In this document: in pieces, positions 10,590 through 19,302 of the stretch
How positions within the stretch are numbered: position 1 is the stretch's first letter
Layout: each line of letters opens with the position of its first letter
Assembly (NCBI GenBank): GCA_963756115.1
Contig: CAVWMN010000003.1
Location: 868,001 to 932,000, forward strand
Reading direction: 5' to 3'
DNA length: 64,000 nucleotides
DNA from: JTS-RE37 sp963756115
Lineage (GTDB): Bacteria; Bacteroidota; Bacteroidia; Flavobacteriales; Flavobacteriaceae
Notes under the pieces: model-generated
Told to the model about the DNA's origin: nothing
Seen by the model: the letters and a program-made list of their open reading frames with translations, nothing else
Database searches by the model: none
Translations under genes and position numbers: made by a program

Positions 10590-12062
10590 CTATCGTCTGT
10601 TTTTCTGCCAATTCGATGAAACCTGTGGGGGTGTATTTAGAATTTTTTGATTATCAAGGTATAACTTCAAACCAACCTGTGCAGCAATCAGCTGCTCCCC
10701 GGCAGTTTTGGTATCGAGGGCCTCAGCCGAGTAGCATTCAGTGACGAAATTAGTATCAAAATTTCCCGAACGAAAAGCGTGATGCCTGAATACGAATTTC
10801 CCGAACTCCAGGGTAGTGGCTACACCTTCCACCTGGTATTCTTTGATGGCCCCGATCATCAATTCTATCGCTTCTTCCCTGGTTTTCCCATAGGTGATCA
10901 GCTTTGCCAGCAGGGGATCGTAATAGATCGGCACCTTCATACCTTCGCGGAAACCGTCATCCACACGGATGCCTGGCCCTTCAGGGACTTTATAGGTCGA
11001 CAGCGTACCGATGCTGGGCATAAAATTTTCCAGGGGATCCTCAGCGTAGACTCGCAATTCGATTGCATGCCCCCGGATGCCCAGATCTTCCTGGGTGAAT
11101 GCCAGGGTTTCACCCCTTGCTATCCTGATCTGTTGTTCTACGAGGTCAGTTCCGGTTATCAGTTCTGTTACCGGGTGTTCTACCTGCAGGCGGGTATTCA
11201 TTTCAAGGAAATAGAAATTGGCATCTGAATCCATCAAAAACTCCACAGTCCCGGCCCCTGTATAGTTACAGGCTTGGGCCACCTGTATGGCAGCGGCACC
11301 CATAGCAGCCCGGGTTTCGGGCGAAAGGACAGCGGAAGGAGCTTCTTCCACTACCTTTTGATGCCGGCGTTGTATGCTGCATTCCCGTTCAAAAAGATGC
11401 ACACTATTTCCATGGGTATCTGCCAGGACCTGGATTTCTATATGCCTTGGGGAGCTAACGTATTTCTCAATAAAGACAGCACCATCGCCGAAAGACGCTT
11501 CGGCTTCACTGATAGCCCGTTCCAGTTGTCCCGGTAATTCTTTCAGGGATGCAACAACCCGCATACCTTTGCCACCGCCACCGGCAGCGGCTTTGATAAG
11601 AACAGGCAGACCAATATCCTTTGCTATTGTTTCTGCCACAGTAACATCGGTAATAGCCTCTTCCGTACCAGGGACCATTGGGATGTTATAGCTGCGAACT
11701 GCTTCTTTGGCAGCCAGTTTATTGCCCATGATCTCCATGGAATAGGGACTTGGCCCAATAAAAACAAGGCCGCTATCGGCTGTCAATTGTGCAAATCGGG
11801 GATTTTCACTAAGGAACCCGTAACCGGGGTGGATGCCTTCAGCACCCGTTTCCCTGGCAGCTGCTATTATTTTTGACATGGACAAGTACGATTCGGAAGA
11901 AGGTGCTTTCCCGATCAATACGGCTTCATCGGCAAATAGCACATGGGGTGCATGCCGATCTGCTTCCGAGTAAACCGCAACCGTTTTTATGCCCATTTTC
12001 CGGGCCGTTTTCATAATCCGAAGTGCAATTTCACCCCGGTTCGCCACCAGTATTTTATGCAT
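10590..12062 (-). CDS. pccA: Acyl-CoA carboxylase, biotin carboxylase subunit
   Basis: A 490-residue biotin carboxylase: N-terminal MHKILVANRGEIALRIMKTA, ATP-grasp domain with the glycine-rich loop AAGGGGKGMRVV, FIEKYVSSPRHIEIQV, and the catalytic FLEMNTRLQVEHPVTE segment. It carboxylates biotin using ATP and bicarbonate. It is slightly longer than AccC at the other end of the window (450 residues), and the extra C-terminal residues after LKLYLDNQ may form a linker. It sits 17 bases after the carrier gene and just before the carboxyltransferase gene, so this copy serves that acyl-CoA carboxylase rather than fatty acid synthesis. Subunits are on separate polypeptides, unlike the fused PccA of animals. 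Confidence 0.9.
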   Translation of the reverse strand: MHKILVANRGEIALRIMKTARKMGIKTVAVYSEADRHAPHVLFADEAVLIGKAPSSESYLSMSKIIAAARETGAEGIHPGYGFLSENPRFAQLTADSGLVFIGPSPYSMEIMGNKLAAKEAVRSYNIPMVPGTEEAITDVTVAETIAKDIGLPVLIKAAAGGGGKGMRVVASLKELPGQLERAISEAEASFGDGAVFIEKYVSSPRHIEIQVLADTHGNSVHLFERECSIQRRHQKVVEEAPSAVLSPETRAAMGAAAIQVAQACNYTGAGTVEFLMDSDANFYFLEMNTRLQVEHPVTELITGTDLVEQQIRIARGETLAFTQEDLGIRGHAIELRVYAEDPLENFMPSIGTLSTYKVPEGPGIRVDDGFREGMKVPIYYDPLLAKLITYGKTREEAIELMIGAIKEYQVEGVATTLEFGKFVFRHHAFRSGNFDTNFVTECYSAEALDTKTAGEQLIAAQVGLKLYLDNQKILNTPPQVSSNWQKNRR

Positions 12063-12079
12063 ATGTCCTATAAATTGAA

Positions 12080-12559
12080 CTATTCCATTTCGATGATCAC
12101 CTGCCCTTTTTCTACGGCATCATCCCTTTTAACGGCTATTGATTTTACGACCCCCTCTCCCTGGGAGAGGATGATATTCTCCATCTTCATAGCGGAAAGT
12201 ATCAACAAAGGGGAGCCCTCAGATATCTCCTGTCCTTCTTCAACCATAATATCGATGATAAGCCCCGGCATGGGGGCTTTTATTGAGTTAACTTTCTGAG
12301 CGGTGGTGGCAAGCAGCCCCATTTCCTGAACCCGTTGGTCAAAAGTATCCTCAATTTTAACCTCGTACGTATTGCCATTGACCGACATCCTAAGGGTTTT
12401 ATGTAAATAATCGGCCCGCAATATACGTATGGTATACCCCTGCCGATCCCGCAGAACGTGAAAGTCCGCCCCGCTGGTCGCTGCTATGTCCAATCCTTCG
12501 GCATCTTTTTTGGAAACAGGTATAGCCTTTTCGTTAACGGTAATCAAATAATCCTTCAT
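12080..12559 (-). CDS. Biotin carboxyl carrier subunit of acyl-CoA carboxylase
   Basis: About 159 residues from the start MKDYLITVNEKAIP. An upstream TTG start at 12622 would place a promoter inside the gene. The C-terminal half is a biotinyl domain: IKAPMPGLIIDIMVEEG leads into the biotinylation motif SAMKMEN, with the Lys 35 residues from the end, as is usual. The N-terminal part (VSKKDAEGLDIAATSG...) resembles the BT/linker region of propionyl-CoA carboxylases. It shuttles carboxybiotin between the two catalytic subunits encoded just downstream. It is the first gene of the three-gene operon. Confidence 0.85.
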   Translation of the reverse strand: MKDYLITVNEKAIPVSKKDAEGLDIAATSGADFHVLRDRQGYTIRILRADYLHKTLRMSVNGNTYEVKIEDTFDQRVQEMGLLATTAQKVNSIKAPMPGLIIDIMVEEGQEISEGSPLLILSAMKMENIILSQGEGVVKSIAVKRDDAVEKGQVIIEME

Positions 12560-12591
12560 TTCCTGGAATATGTTGCAGCTGTAATCAGTGC

Positions 12592-12622
12592 TAAAGATAT
12601 AGCATGACTGTACAGATATCAA
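12592..12622 (-). promoter_or_regulatory. Bacteroidota-type promoter for the acyl-CoA carboxylase operon
   Basis: Read on the minus strand, TTG is followed by 20 bases and TATCTTTA. This is one mismatch from the TAnnTTTG -7 consensus with good spacing, about 33 bases upstream of the chosen ATG. It also argues against a start at 12622. Confidence 0.5.
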
Positions 12623-12930
12623 GCATTACCACCTGATCAATTCCTGGATATACACATTTTTCATGTATTTGCTTACCGGAAAGTCAACAATTACAGTGTT
12701 GTGAAGGAACTTACAGAATTAAAAGCAGGATGTAATAATAGAGTCAAATGCCTACATATAACACCGATGCCTACATCGCATAGCCACCAAAATAAGAGAA
12801 AATCAAGGTGAATTCCATGTATTGGTAATAGAAAACGTTGCCTTAATAAGGGATTGAATTATGTGAGTTAGCCGGAACATGAAATTTGGATTGATTCCGT
12901 TTGTTCCGTAACTTGTTTATAGGTTCAGGG
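12623..12930. other. Intergenic region with a short direct repeat
   Basis: No coding region seen. The 10-base word ATGCCTACAT occurs twice, at 12748-12757 and 12767-12776, with starts 19 bases apart. Tandem spacing near two turns of the helix could suit a regulator site, but two copies may be chance. Confidence 0.3.
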
Positions 12931-12955
12931 TGTATTTCAATGTAATACATGTATT
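12931..12955. promoter_or_regulatory. Overlapping inverted repeats upstream of the AraC-type gene
   Basis: TGTATT, 7 bases, AATACA, then directly TGTATT. The last two halves form a perfect 12-base palindrome (12944-12955). It lies 72 bases before the start at 13028 and could be an autoregulatory operator. The assignment is inferred from symmetry and position. Confidence 0.35.
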
Positions 12956-13027
12956 TCTTTTTATGTGGCTATAAAGCCCTTTCAGGATAGTTCCTGCAAC
13001 AATAATATCCACCAGAAGCATAAGCGA

Positions 13028-14125
13028 ATGCCGCTTTATATAGATTACCACCAATTAGAAGGCGACCTTACCATTGAGGACGTCCGAACTGCCCACCTGG
13101 CAGATCTTTCCAATCAGGATCAATACGGAGTCCGTTATATACAGCTTTGGGTGAATAAAAGATCGGCGATGGTATTTTGTTTGATGGAAGGCCCTGACGC
13201 CGAATCCTGTGTTGCATGCCATTTAGCCTCCCATGGTAATACCCCTTGTAATATTCAGGAAGTAGAGGAAGGGTTTTTCAAGCTTTATATGGGAGAAAAC
13301 CTTCTGACCGATGACAATCACATGACATTAACGGAGGAGGGGACGTTCGATACTGCCAATCGCAGTATCATGGTTATTGACCTGCTTTTGCCAGTTACAG
13401 CAATGAAAGTTCAGGACCAGCTTTCTGCTGCCAGCGAATTAAAAAAAACGGCTGCAAACATGGTAATTCAATTTAAAGGAAGAATACTTGAAAACCCGTT
13501 TCACAACCGGCTTGTGGCGGTATTTAATACTTCCAGTAATGCTTACCATTGCGCCATGAAAATCCAGGTGCTCCTTCACCCAGAGATGCAATATCGCCCA
13601 GCCTTCAGAATAGCCATTAACACTGATCAACCCTTAACAGAAAATGAAGGATTTTCCAAAGCTACAATTATTTGTGCCCATTGGATGTGCACAATCGCAG
13701 GGGTAAACCAGATTGTGCTTTCGAGTACAATGAAAAACATTCATGAAGTAGCGGCAGGAGGTTTGTCATTCCCTTCCAGTACCAGGGTATTATCAAAACC
13801 GCAAGAATCCTTTATAAAAAAGATCTTTGCATATCTGGAAAATAACATGAAATCGGAAACAGTCAGTATCAAAACACTAGGTGAGCATATCGGAATGAGC
13901 AGGACCCAATTATATAGAAAAACAGTGGAATTATCCGGTAAATCCCCCCATAAGCTCATAACCGATTTTCGAATGATTAAAGCAATGGGCCTTCTGGGGA
14001 ATATGGCAGGGAATATTTCGGAAATTGCCTTTGAGGTAGGTTTCACGAATCCCTCCTATTTTAGCAAACAATTTCGTAAATTCTATGGTTATGCTCCTTC
14101 AGAATTCAGTAAATATTTCGTGTAG
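13028..14125 (+). CDS. AraC-type regulator with DUF4242 and degenerate cyclase-like domains
   Basis: About 365 residues from the start MPLYIDYHQLEG. A start at 12965 would add 21 residues of no obvious domain. The order is a DUF4242 (SCO4226-type, nickel-binding family) domain at about residues 1-90 (YGVRYIQLWVNK, MVFCLMEGPDAESC, HLASHG), then a stretch resembling a class III cyclase homology domain (RLVAVFNTSSNAYHCAMKIQ ... FRIAIN ... IVLSS) without the metal Asp residues, then a C-terminal AraC HTH pair at about 255-365 (SIKTLGEHIGMSRTQLYRK, ISEIAFEVGFTNPSYFSKQF). The DNA-binding role is clear. The two N-terminal domains probably sense a ligand or metal. A truncated hemoglobin gene follows on the same strand. 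Confidence 0.8.
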   Translation: MPLYIDYHQLEGDLTIEDVRTAHLADLSNQDQYGVRYIQLWVNKRSAMVFCLMEGPDAESCVACHLASHGNTPCNIQEVEEGFFKLYMGENLLTDDNHMTLTEEGTFDTANRSIMVIDLLLPVTAMKVQDQLSAASELKKTAANMVIQFKGRILENPFHNRLVAVFNTSSNAYHCAMKIQVLLHPEMQYRPAFRIAINTDQPLTENEGFSKATIICAHWMCTIAGVNQIVLSSTMKNIHEVAAGGLSFPSSTRVLSKPQESFIKKIFAYLENNMKSETVSIKTLGEHIGMSRTQLYRKTVELSGKSPHKLITDFRMIKAMGLLGNMAGNISEIAFEVGFTNPSYFSKQFRKFYGYAPSEFSKYFV

Positions 14126-14190
14126 CATATATTGGATCAAAATTACCGGTTTCGGGAACATTTGGGGTAGCAGACAGGGTGTATAAGGGC

Positions 14191-14198
14191 TATATTTG
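14191..14198 (+). promoter_or_regulatory. -7 promoter element (TATATTTG) of the truncated hemoglobin gene
   Basis: TATATTTG matches TAnnTTTG exactly and lies 44 bases before the hemoglobin start. A TTTGG at 14161 could be the -33 element, although the spacing is a little long. Confidence 0.45.
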
Positions 14199-14241
14199 TT
14201 GAGATCATAGAGATAGTTTAAGTAACGATAAATAGTGTGTC

Positions 14242-14625
14242 ATGGAAACAGAAAATTTACAGGTCCCGGTCAAGAGTCTTTATGAAAGGTTAGGAGGAGA
14301 AAAGGGGTTGCGAAAAATTGCCAGTGATGTATTGGATAAAAACCTCAACAACTCCCGTATCGCGCATTATTTCCACCATGTGGATATGGATAAATTAAAA
14401 CAATTGGTTTTTGAGTTCTTTTCAATGGGGTTAGGGGGTCCTCATACATATTCCGGGAGGGATATGGTAACCGCCCACAAGGGCTTGGATATAAGCGAGA
14501 CAGATTTTGAAATTGCCAATGTGGATACCGTACGTGCTTTAAAAGAAAACGGTATCGGCGAAAAGGAAATTGAAGAGGTTATCGCCATACTCAATTCAAT
14601 GAAGCAGGATGTTATAAAAAAATAA
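14242..14625 (+). CDS. Group I truncated hemoglobin
   Basis: A 127-residue truncated globin: LYERLGGEKGLRKIASDV is the typical opening, followed by AHYFHHVDMDKLK, FFSMGLGGPHTYSGRDM and the proximal heme His (H79) in VTAHKGLDISETDF. It binds heme and small ligands such as oxygen or nitric oxide in the cytoplasm. Length fits the family. It has its own likely promoter and follows a regulator with a DUF4242 domain, which may or may not control it. Confidence 0.88.
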   Translation: METENLQVPVKSLYERLGGEKGLRKIASDVLDKNLNNSRIAHYFHHVDMDKLKQLVFEFFSMGLGGPHTYSGRDMVTAHKGLDISETDFEIANVDTVRALKENGIGEKEIEEVIAILNSMKQDVIKK

Positions 14626-14737
14626 GCTGGTAATCGATGGCATGTGGAGCCATGGTTTCCTAATAATATATAATCGCCGCCCTTTTAAAACCTGCCTATT
14701 ATAATTCTGTATGTAGGATCTCTCGATTTGAAAGTAG

Positions 14738-14808
14738 AGGCATCGAATGGATTCGAACCATTATATAAGCTCTTGCGGAGCCTAGCCTAGCCGTTCAGCC
14801 ACGATGCC
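14738..14808 (-). tRNA. tRNA-Cys (GCA) with a non-canonical C at position 33
   Basis: On the minus strand a full cloverleaf can be drawn: a 7-base acceptor stem (GGCATCG with CGATGCC), a 3-bp D stem, a 5-bp anticodon stem (AGGCT/AGCTT), and a T arm AATGG-TTCGAAT-CCATT. The anticodon is GCA and the discriminator base is U73, both expected for cysteine. CCA is not encoded. The loop reads CCGCAAG, so the nearly universal U33 is C and C32 could pair with G38. The variable loop is 4 bases. It may be a functional variant or a degenerating copy. Confidence 0.8.
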
Positions 14809-14879
14809 ATGAATGTTGATTCAAATTCTTATGGTTTCGCTCTAATTAGTTCAGATTGAATACCATCATAAAACCGGCA

Positions 14880-14887
14880 CAAAAATA
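14880..14887 (-). promoter_or_regulatory. -7 promoter element upstream of the tRNA
   Basis: Minus-strand TATTTTTG matches TAnnTTTG about 72 bases before the tRNA 5' end, with a TTG 15 bases further upstream. Placement fits a tRNA leader, though the spacing is short. Confidence 0.4.
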
Positions 14888-15126
14888 CTAATTCCTACAA
14901 TTCAACAGCCATAATCAGACTGTTCTCTTTAATTTTTTCGGTAAAGTGGCAGCCCATCACATCGCAGCATAACCAATAGGAAGGGATGATATATTCATTG
15001 TTTGGCTTTATGTTTCAGGGAATAAGGAGGTTACCGGTTTTTTCACGGCATCCCAAAGTTTTGCCCGGTGGATAAATTGATTTCCCGACTGCATAATTTT
15101 AGCTACTTTTAGGAAAACCATCAATC

Positions 15127-16245
15127 ATGAAATCAATCCTGCCATTATTCCAACTATTCCTTTTTCTATGTACACCACCGCTCCTATTGTCCCAGGCCCT
15201 GAGGATCCCGGATACAGTCAATATTTCCAATAGCGTTGGGAGGAAACTGGGGGTAACACAAATTGAGGTAAACTATAATGCGCCTGCTGTCCGGGGCAGG
15301 GAAGGTGCTATATGGGGCTCGGATGTGGTGCCGTATGATTTTACGGTACTGGGATTTGGCTCCGATTCCCCGTCCCCCTGGAGGGCTGGAGCGGATGAAA
15401 GCACTACCATCTCGTTTTCAACGGATGTCCAGATCAATGGCAGGGAACTTGCCGCCGGAACCTATGGGTTTTTCGTCGCGGTTTACCCGGATAGCTGCCA
15501 GCTGATATTCAATAAGAATACATCCGGGTGGGGCTCGTATTTTTATAACAGGGACCTCGATGTGCTCAGGGTAACCACCCGGCAGGAGAAGGAGGTCAGC
15601 CCGGCGAAAGAACGACTGGAATACCGGTTTTATGAGCAAACACCTACCTCCGTAACGCTGGCCCTTGAATGGGAAAAATGGCGGATCCCCTTCACGATTT
15701 CCATAAACGCCGAAAAGACCATCCTCGCAGAGATCCAAAAACAGCTTAGTGGCGCCCTGGGATTTGACCCACCCAGCTTGCTGGCCGGTGCCAGGTGGTG
15801 CCTGAGGCACAATGTCAACCAGGAGCAGGCACTGGGATGGATCAATTCGGTCGTTTCGCCGGGATTGGGTGGGCAAAATAATTTTACGGCACTCAGCATA
15901 AAAGCGGGGCTCCTGGATCAAATGGGAAAACATGGGGAGGCGCAGAAGACAATGGCACTTGCCGAAGAAAGTGCAACCATCCTGGAATTGCACCAGTATG
16001 GCCGGGAGCTTTTGATACAGAACAAAACAGCCGAGGCCTTTGCGGTTTTTGAAAGGAACTATAAAAATTATAAAGGCGCATGGCCAACCCATGTGGGGAT
16101 GATGCGCGGCTATTCTGCCCTCAAAAACTTCCCGAAAGCACTGCAATTCGCTAAAAAAGCGCTGGCCCAGGCACCAGACCCCCAGAATAAAAAGGCCCTG
16201 GAAGGGATGATCGGGCAGCTGGAGGAAGGAAAGGACATTAACTGA
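15127..16245 (+). CDS. DUF2911 family secreted protein
   Basis: A 372-residue protein with a signal peptide (about residues 1-22, ILPLFQLFLFLCTPPLLLSQ). The DUF2911 domain follows at about 25-190, with the family signature VNYNAPAVRGREGAIWG, PWRAGADESTTISFS and LAAGTYGFF. A helical, TPR-like C-terminal part (about 200-372) ends ALQFAKKALAQAPD. DUF2911 proteins are common in Bacteroidota and have no firmly known function. It appears to stand alone, with its own upstream region. Confidence 0.82.
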   Translation: MKSILPLFQLFLFLCTPPLLLSQALRIPDTVNISNSVGRKLGVTQIEVNYNAPAVRGREGAIWGSDVVPYDFTVLGFGSDSPSPWRAGADESTTISFSTDVQINGRELAAGTYGFFVAVYPDSCQLIFNKNTSGWGSYFYNRDLDVLRVTTRQEKEVSPAKERLEYRFYEQTPTSVTLALEWEKWRIPFTISINAEKTILAEIQKQLSGALGFDPPSLLAGARWCLRHNVNQEQALGWINSVVSPGLGGQNNFTALSIKAGLLDQMGKHGEAQKTMALAEESATILELHQYGRELLIQNKTAEAFAVFERNYKNYKGAWPTHVGMMRGYSALKNFPKALQFAKKALAQAPDPQNKKALEGMIGQLEEGKDIN

Positions 16246-16337
16246 TCCAATGTGCCATTGGATATCCTGTCAGTACCTTTTCTGATTTGACAGCGATCAG
16301 AACCGCCTGAAGCCGATAGCGGTAAATTTAAAATGTA

Positions 16338-17042
16338 TCACCATTTACCCAGAAGGACCCTGGTACCGGATCGTACCAGTTTTACACCTCCGTTGGTAGC
16401 CTGGAACTCCTTCCATGCTTTATGGCGGGCATCTACCTGCTCTTTGGAGAGCATAGCGTCCACACCGCCCATCGCGGCCTTAAAATCCTTGAATCCCTGG
16501 ATGACCATGTGGGTTTCCCCGTCCGGGGAATGGCCGGAAGAAATGGTCCCCAGTACCACCAGCATGCCTTCCGTACTGAGACCTGCCGTATATTTCTTGC
16601 GGGCAGTTAAAAATGTATCGTCATCGGCAACATCGATCAGGTAATATCGCTGTATAGGATATGCTGTCGCCTGATCCCCGTCAACCGTAATGATCTGCCC
16701 CATAAAGGAGTTGAAACCTGCCTTTATATGCTGTGTCAACCGGGTTAAGAACAAATCCCAGGCCGCATTCTGGCCGCCGGCGTATTGCGATCCCATGGCG
16801 TCCAGCGATCCGGAAAACCCGATGGAATGGGTATACTCGTTACCACTGTCGTTAAAATGGTTTTCAAAAAGCCTAACCGTAACACCCTCTTTTTTGTTTT
16901 CCTTAAAATAATCGTCAACAAGCTGGTACACTGCCGCTTCATTCTGTGGTTCAACTACAAAATTATAGCTGGTCCAGTACATGTCCTGGGCCTGCAGGAA
17001 AAGGGCAGAAAAAAGCATCGAAAAAAGCATGAGATTTTTCAT
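16338..17042 (-). CDS. Secreted protein of unknown function
   Basis: A 234-residue protein with a clear signal peptide (MKNLMLFSMLFSALFLQAQ, cleavage after QAQ). The mature part is mixed alpha/beta and has two similar-looking segments starting VVEPQNEAAVYQLVDDYF and YYLIDVADDDTFLTAR, a pattern that may reflect two dimeric alpha-beta barrel (ABM-like) units. I do not recognise a named family. No catalytic motif is visible. It is convergent with the DUF2911 gene and has no obvious operon partner. Confidence 0.65.
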   Translation of the reverse strand: MKNLMLFSMLFSALFLQAQDMYWTSYNFVVEPQNEAAVYQLVDDYFKENKKEGVTVRLFENHFNDSGNEYTHSIGFSGSLDAMGSQYAGGQNAAWDLFLTRLTQHIKAGFNSFMGQIITVDGDQATAYPIQRYYLIDVADDDTFLTARKKYTAGLSTEGMLVVLGTISSGHSPDGETHMVIQGFKDFKAAMGGVDAMLSKEQVDARHKAWKEFQATNGGVKLVRSGTRVLLGKW

Positions 17043-17256
17043 TTGGTGATTGGTTTTGATTGTTACTATTCAGTGTAAGGTAGGCATGTATTTTAAACCT
17101 GTTGCGAATAGCAACAGCGTGCTTACCAGCTGGATTAACCCTAAGGGTCCATCCTTTATTGTCTCGGGGAGAGCAGCGGAGGAACTGTTTTATAGTCAGG
17201 CAATACCTGAAAAAGGACCTTGTGGACTTGGCTAAAACCTGACAGCACCACGAGCA

Positions 17257-17679
17257 CTATTTCTGCATTTTTAAAAAATAATCAGCGGAGTGTTTCCCGG
17301 ACCCGTAAAAAAGGAAAAAAATACAGACCAGAAAAACGATCAGGGCCAGCAGCAGGTTGGATACATTCATCACCCCCAGGAAATTTACCAGGATGGCGCC
17401 AAGCAGGATGGGCAGTTGTATCAAAACAGCCCAGCGGGTTAATAGCCCTACGACAATTAAAAATCCGCCAACGAAATGCGCGCCGATGACGTAGTGCATG
17501 ATCAGCCAGCTTCCCGGCAGGTTTTCAAAAGGTTTCATCACCTCTGTCAGCTGGGCGATATTCGACATAAAATCGATCCCCTTAATAATCAGAAAAACGC
17601 CCAATGCTGCGCGTACAAGATCCAAAACATAATAGGTGTGGGCATTGGCCCATTTGTTCAATACTTTGATTCTTCCCAT
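17257..17679 (-). CDS. DoxX family membrane protein
   Basis: A 140-residue protein with four hydrophobic segments, consistent with the DoxX family: LVRAALGVFLIIKGIDFMSN, then MHYVIGAHFVGGFLIVVGLL, LIQLPILLGAILVNFLG and LLLALIVFLVCIFFLFYG. DoxX proteins are small inner-membrane proteins sometimes tied to redox stress or quinone chemistry, but most are uncharacterised. It is a single gene on the minus strand. Confidence 0.75.
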   Translation of the reverse strand: MGRIKVLNKWANAHTYYVLDLVRAALGVFLIIKGIDFMSNIAQLTEVMKPFENLPGSWLIMHYVIGAHFVGGFLIVVGLLTRWAVLIQLPILLGAILVNFLGVMNVSNLLLALIVFLVCIFFLFYGSGKHSADYFLKMQK

Positions 17680-17842
17680 AATGCGGTAGTTTTTGATGGA
17701 TTGCTAACATAAGGTACTCATATTTAGGAAAATAAAAAAATAAATTACATAGCAGAACCGCGGTATTTCCCGAAACGCCGGCAGCAGGGAAACGCGGTAA
17801 AGCTAAACAAAAGCAATTTGCCTTCAGCTGTAACAGGATGGT

Positions 17843-19288
17843 TTATGGATACGCTTCCCTGAAATGGGAGAAACCCCGCACAACCCCCTGTTGTTCCAGG
17901 CAGGTAAGGGCGTGTATCACCCCCTCAGACAATTGCGGCACGCTACTAAGATCCTGGCCCCAGAATTCCTTTTTACCCAACACCTGTACAGCCACTCCAG
18001 CCGCTTTCTCAACCTCCCATATGTGTAAGAATTCCGAAAGGATATTGGGGTCGTCCTTTAACGGCAACTGGCGTCCTTCCCAATCACCTTTATATAATCG
18101 GATAAGGCAGGCAAAGGCATACACCAGGTGAACCGGTAGCTTGTCGGATCGCATTGTACATTCCAGGATGCCGGGCAGAACCCGGACCCGGAATTTAGCT
18201 ATTGAATTCAGTGCGATACTTTGTAAGGCATGTTTCAGATAAGGGTTCCGGAAACGGTCAAAGATGGTTTCTGCATAAAGCTGTAAATTTTCCGGGTCCA
18301 TGTCCAGGGTGGGGATCACCTCTTCCAAAATGGCATCCCGTATAAAAGCCCCAGTAAACCCATCCTCCATGGCCTGCTGTACGGTTTCGTGACCATATAA
18401 TAGTGAAAGCGGCACCATGATGGTATGTGCCCCGTTGAGGATACGCACCTTACGTTCCCGGTAAGGGGTTAAATCCCGCACAAACTCTATATTCAGACCC
18501 GACCCGGCAACAGGCAGTTCCTGTTGCACCAGCCCCTTATCCTGGATTACCCAGCTGTGATAGTACTCCCCTTCGACCAGCAGCCGGTCTTCATAGCCAA
18601 GAGCCTTTAAGAGCGCTACTTTTTCCTCTGTTGGGAATCCTGATACGATCCTGTCCACCAGCGTATCACAAAAGATATTTGCATCGGTTAACCACTGGGT
18701 AAAAGCCGCCCCCAGGTTCCAATGTTCAGAATATTGCAGCACCGTGGCCTTCAGGACTTCCCCGTTCTTCTCAATAAGTTCACAGGGCAGTACAATACAG
18801 CCTTTCCCGGGATCGCCGCGGAAATGTTGAAACCGGTAGTGCAGCCATCGTGTCAGTTTGGCGGGGAATTCCCCCGGCGGCTCGTCAGTGATGGTATCCG
18901 AGGCATCAAACCGGATGCCGGCTTCCGTCGTATTCGAGACGATAAACCGAAGCTGTTCCTCCCGGGCAAGGTCCAGGTAGGATGTCCAGTCCTTATACGG
19001 ATTAATAACCGTCTCCACACAGGTCACAAGTTTCTTATCCGTAATCAGTTCCCCCTGCTCCAATCCCTTCAGGATAACCGTAAATAACCCCCCCTGCGCT
19101 TTCAGCTCCCCGTAATCCCCCTTTGCCGTAGGTTTGATCACCGCTACCCCGCCATTAAAACCGGTGTGCTCATTAAGCAACTGAATCATCCAGTCCGTGA
19201 AGGCCCGCAAAAAATTCCCTCCGCCAAACTGCATGACCCGCAGGGGGTACCTGTGTTCCAACCCGAGATCCTTCCTGTTTAATCGATT
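17843..19288 (-). CDS. uxaB: Tagaturonate reductase (altronate oxidoreductase)
   Basis: About 481 residues from MNRLNRKDLGLEH. The longer start at 19330 would overlap the transporter gene. It belongs to the polyol/mannitol dehydrogenase family: N-terminal nucleotide-binding MQFGGGNFLRAFTDW, IVSNTTEAGI, and the catalytic K-x(4)-N-x(2)-H pattern in RKVRILNGAHTIM. It reduces tagaturonate to altronate with NADH in galacturonate breakdown. A fructuronate reductase role is possible, but the overall sequence is closer to UxaB. It is the last gene of the uronate operon, 14 bases after dctM. Confidence 0.85.
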   Translation of the reverse strand, partial: NRLNRKDLGLEHRYPLRVMQFGGGNFLRAFTDWMIQLLNEHTGFNGGVAVIKPTAKGDYGELKAQGGLFTVILKGLEQGELITDKKLVTCVETVINPYKDWTSYLDLAREEQLRFIVSNTTEAGIRFDASDTITDEPPGEFPAKLTRWLHYRFQHFRGDPGKGCIVLPCELIEKNGEVLKATVLQYSEHWNLGAAFTQWLTDANIFCDTLVDRIVSGFPTEEKVALLKALGYEDRLLVEGEYYHSWVIQDKGLVQQELPVAGSGLNIEFVRDLTPYRERKVRILNGAHTIMVPLSLLYGHETVQQAMEDGFTGAFIRDAILEEVIPTLDMDPENLQLYAETIFDRFRNPYLKHALQSIALNSIAKFRVRVLPGILECTMRSDKLPVHLVYAFACLIRLYKGDWEGRQLPLKDDPNILSEFLHIWEVEKAAGVAVQVLGKKEFWGQDLSSVPQLSEGVIHALTCLEQQGVVRGFSHFREAYP

Positions 19289-19302
19289 CATTGCAGCGAA
19301 TA

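Larger units (their letters stand above)
14626..15126. other. Intergenic region carrying a tRNA gene and its promoter
   Basis: The 501 bases hold a minus-strand tRNA-Cys and a -7 element upstream of it. The right third (14910-15126) is AT rich and presumably contains the promoter of the DUF2911 gene, but no clear element is visible. Confidence 0.4.

Noticed and set aside
15418..16146. A 242-residue minus-strand open frame opposite the DUF2911 gene
   Set aside because: It is antisense to a clear gene and its protein shows no family pattern.
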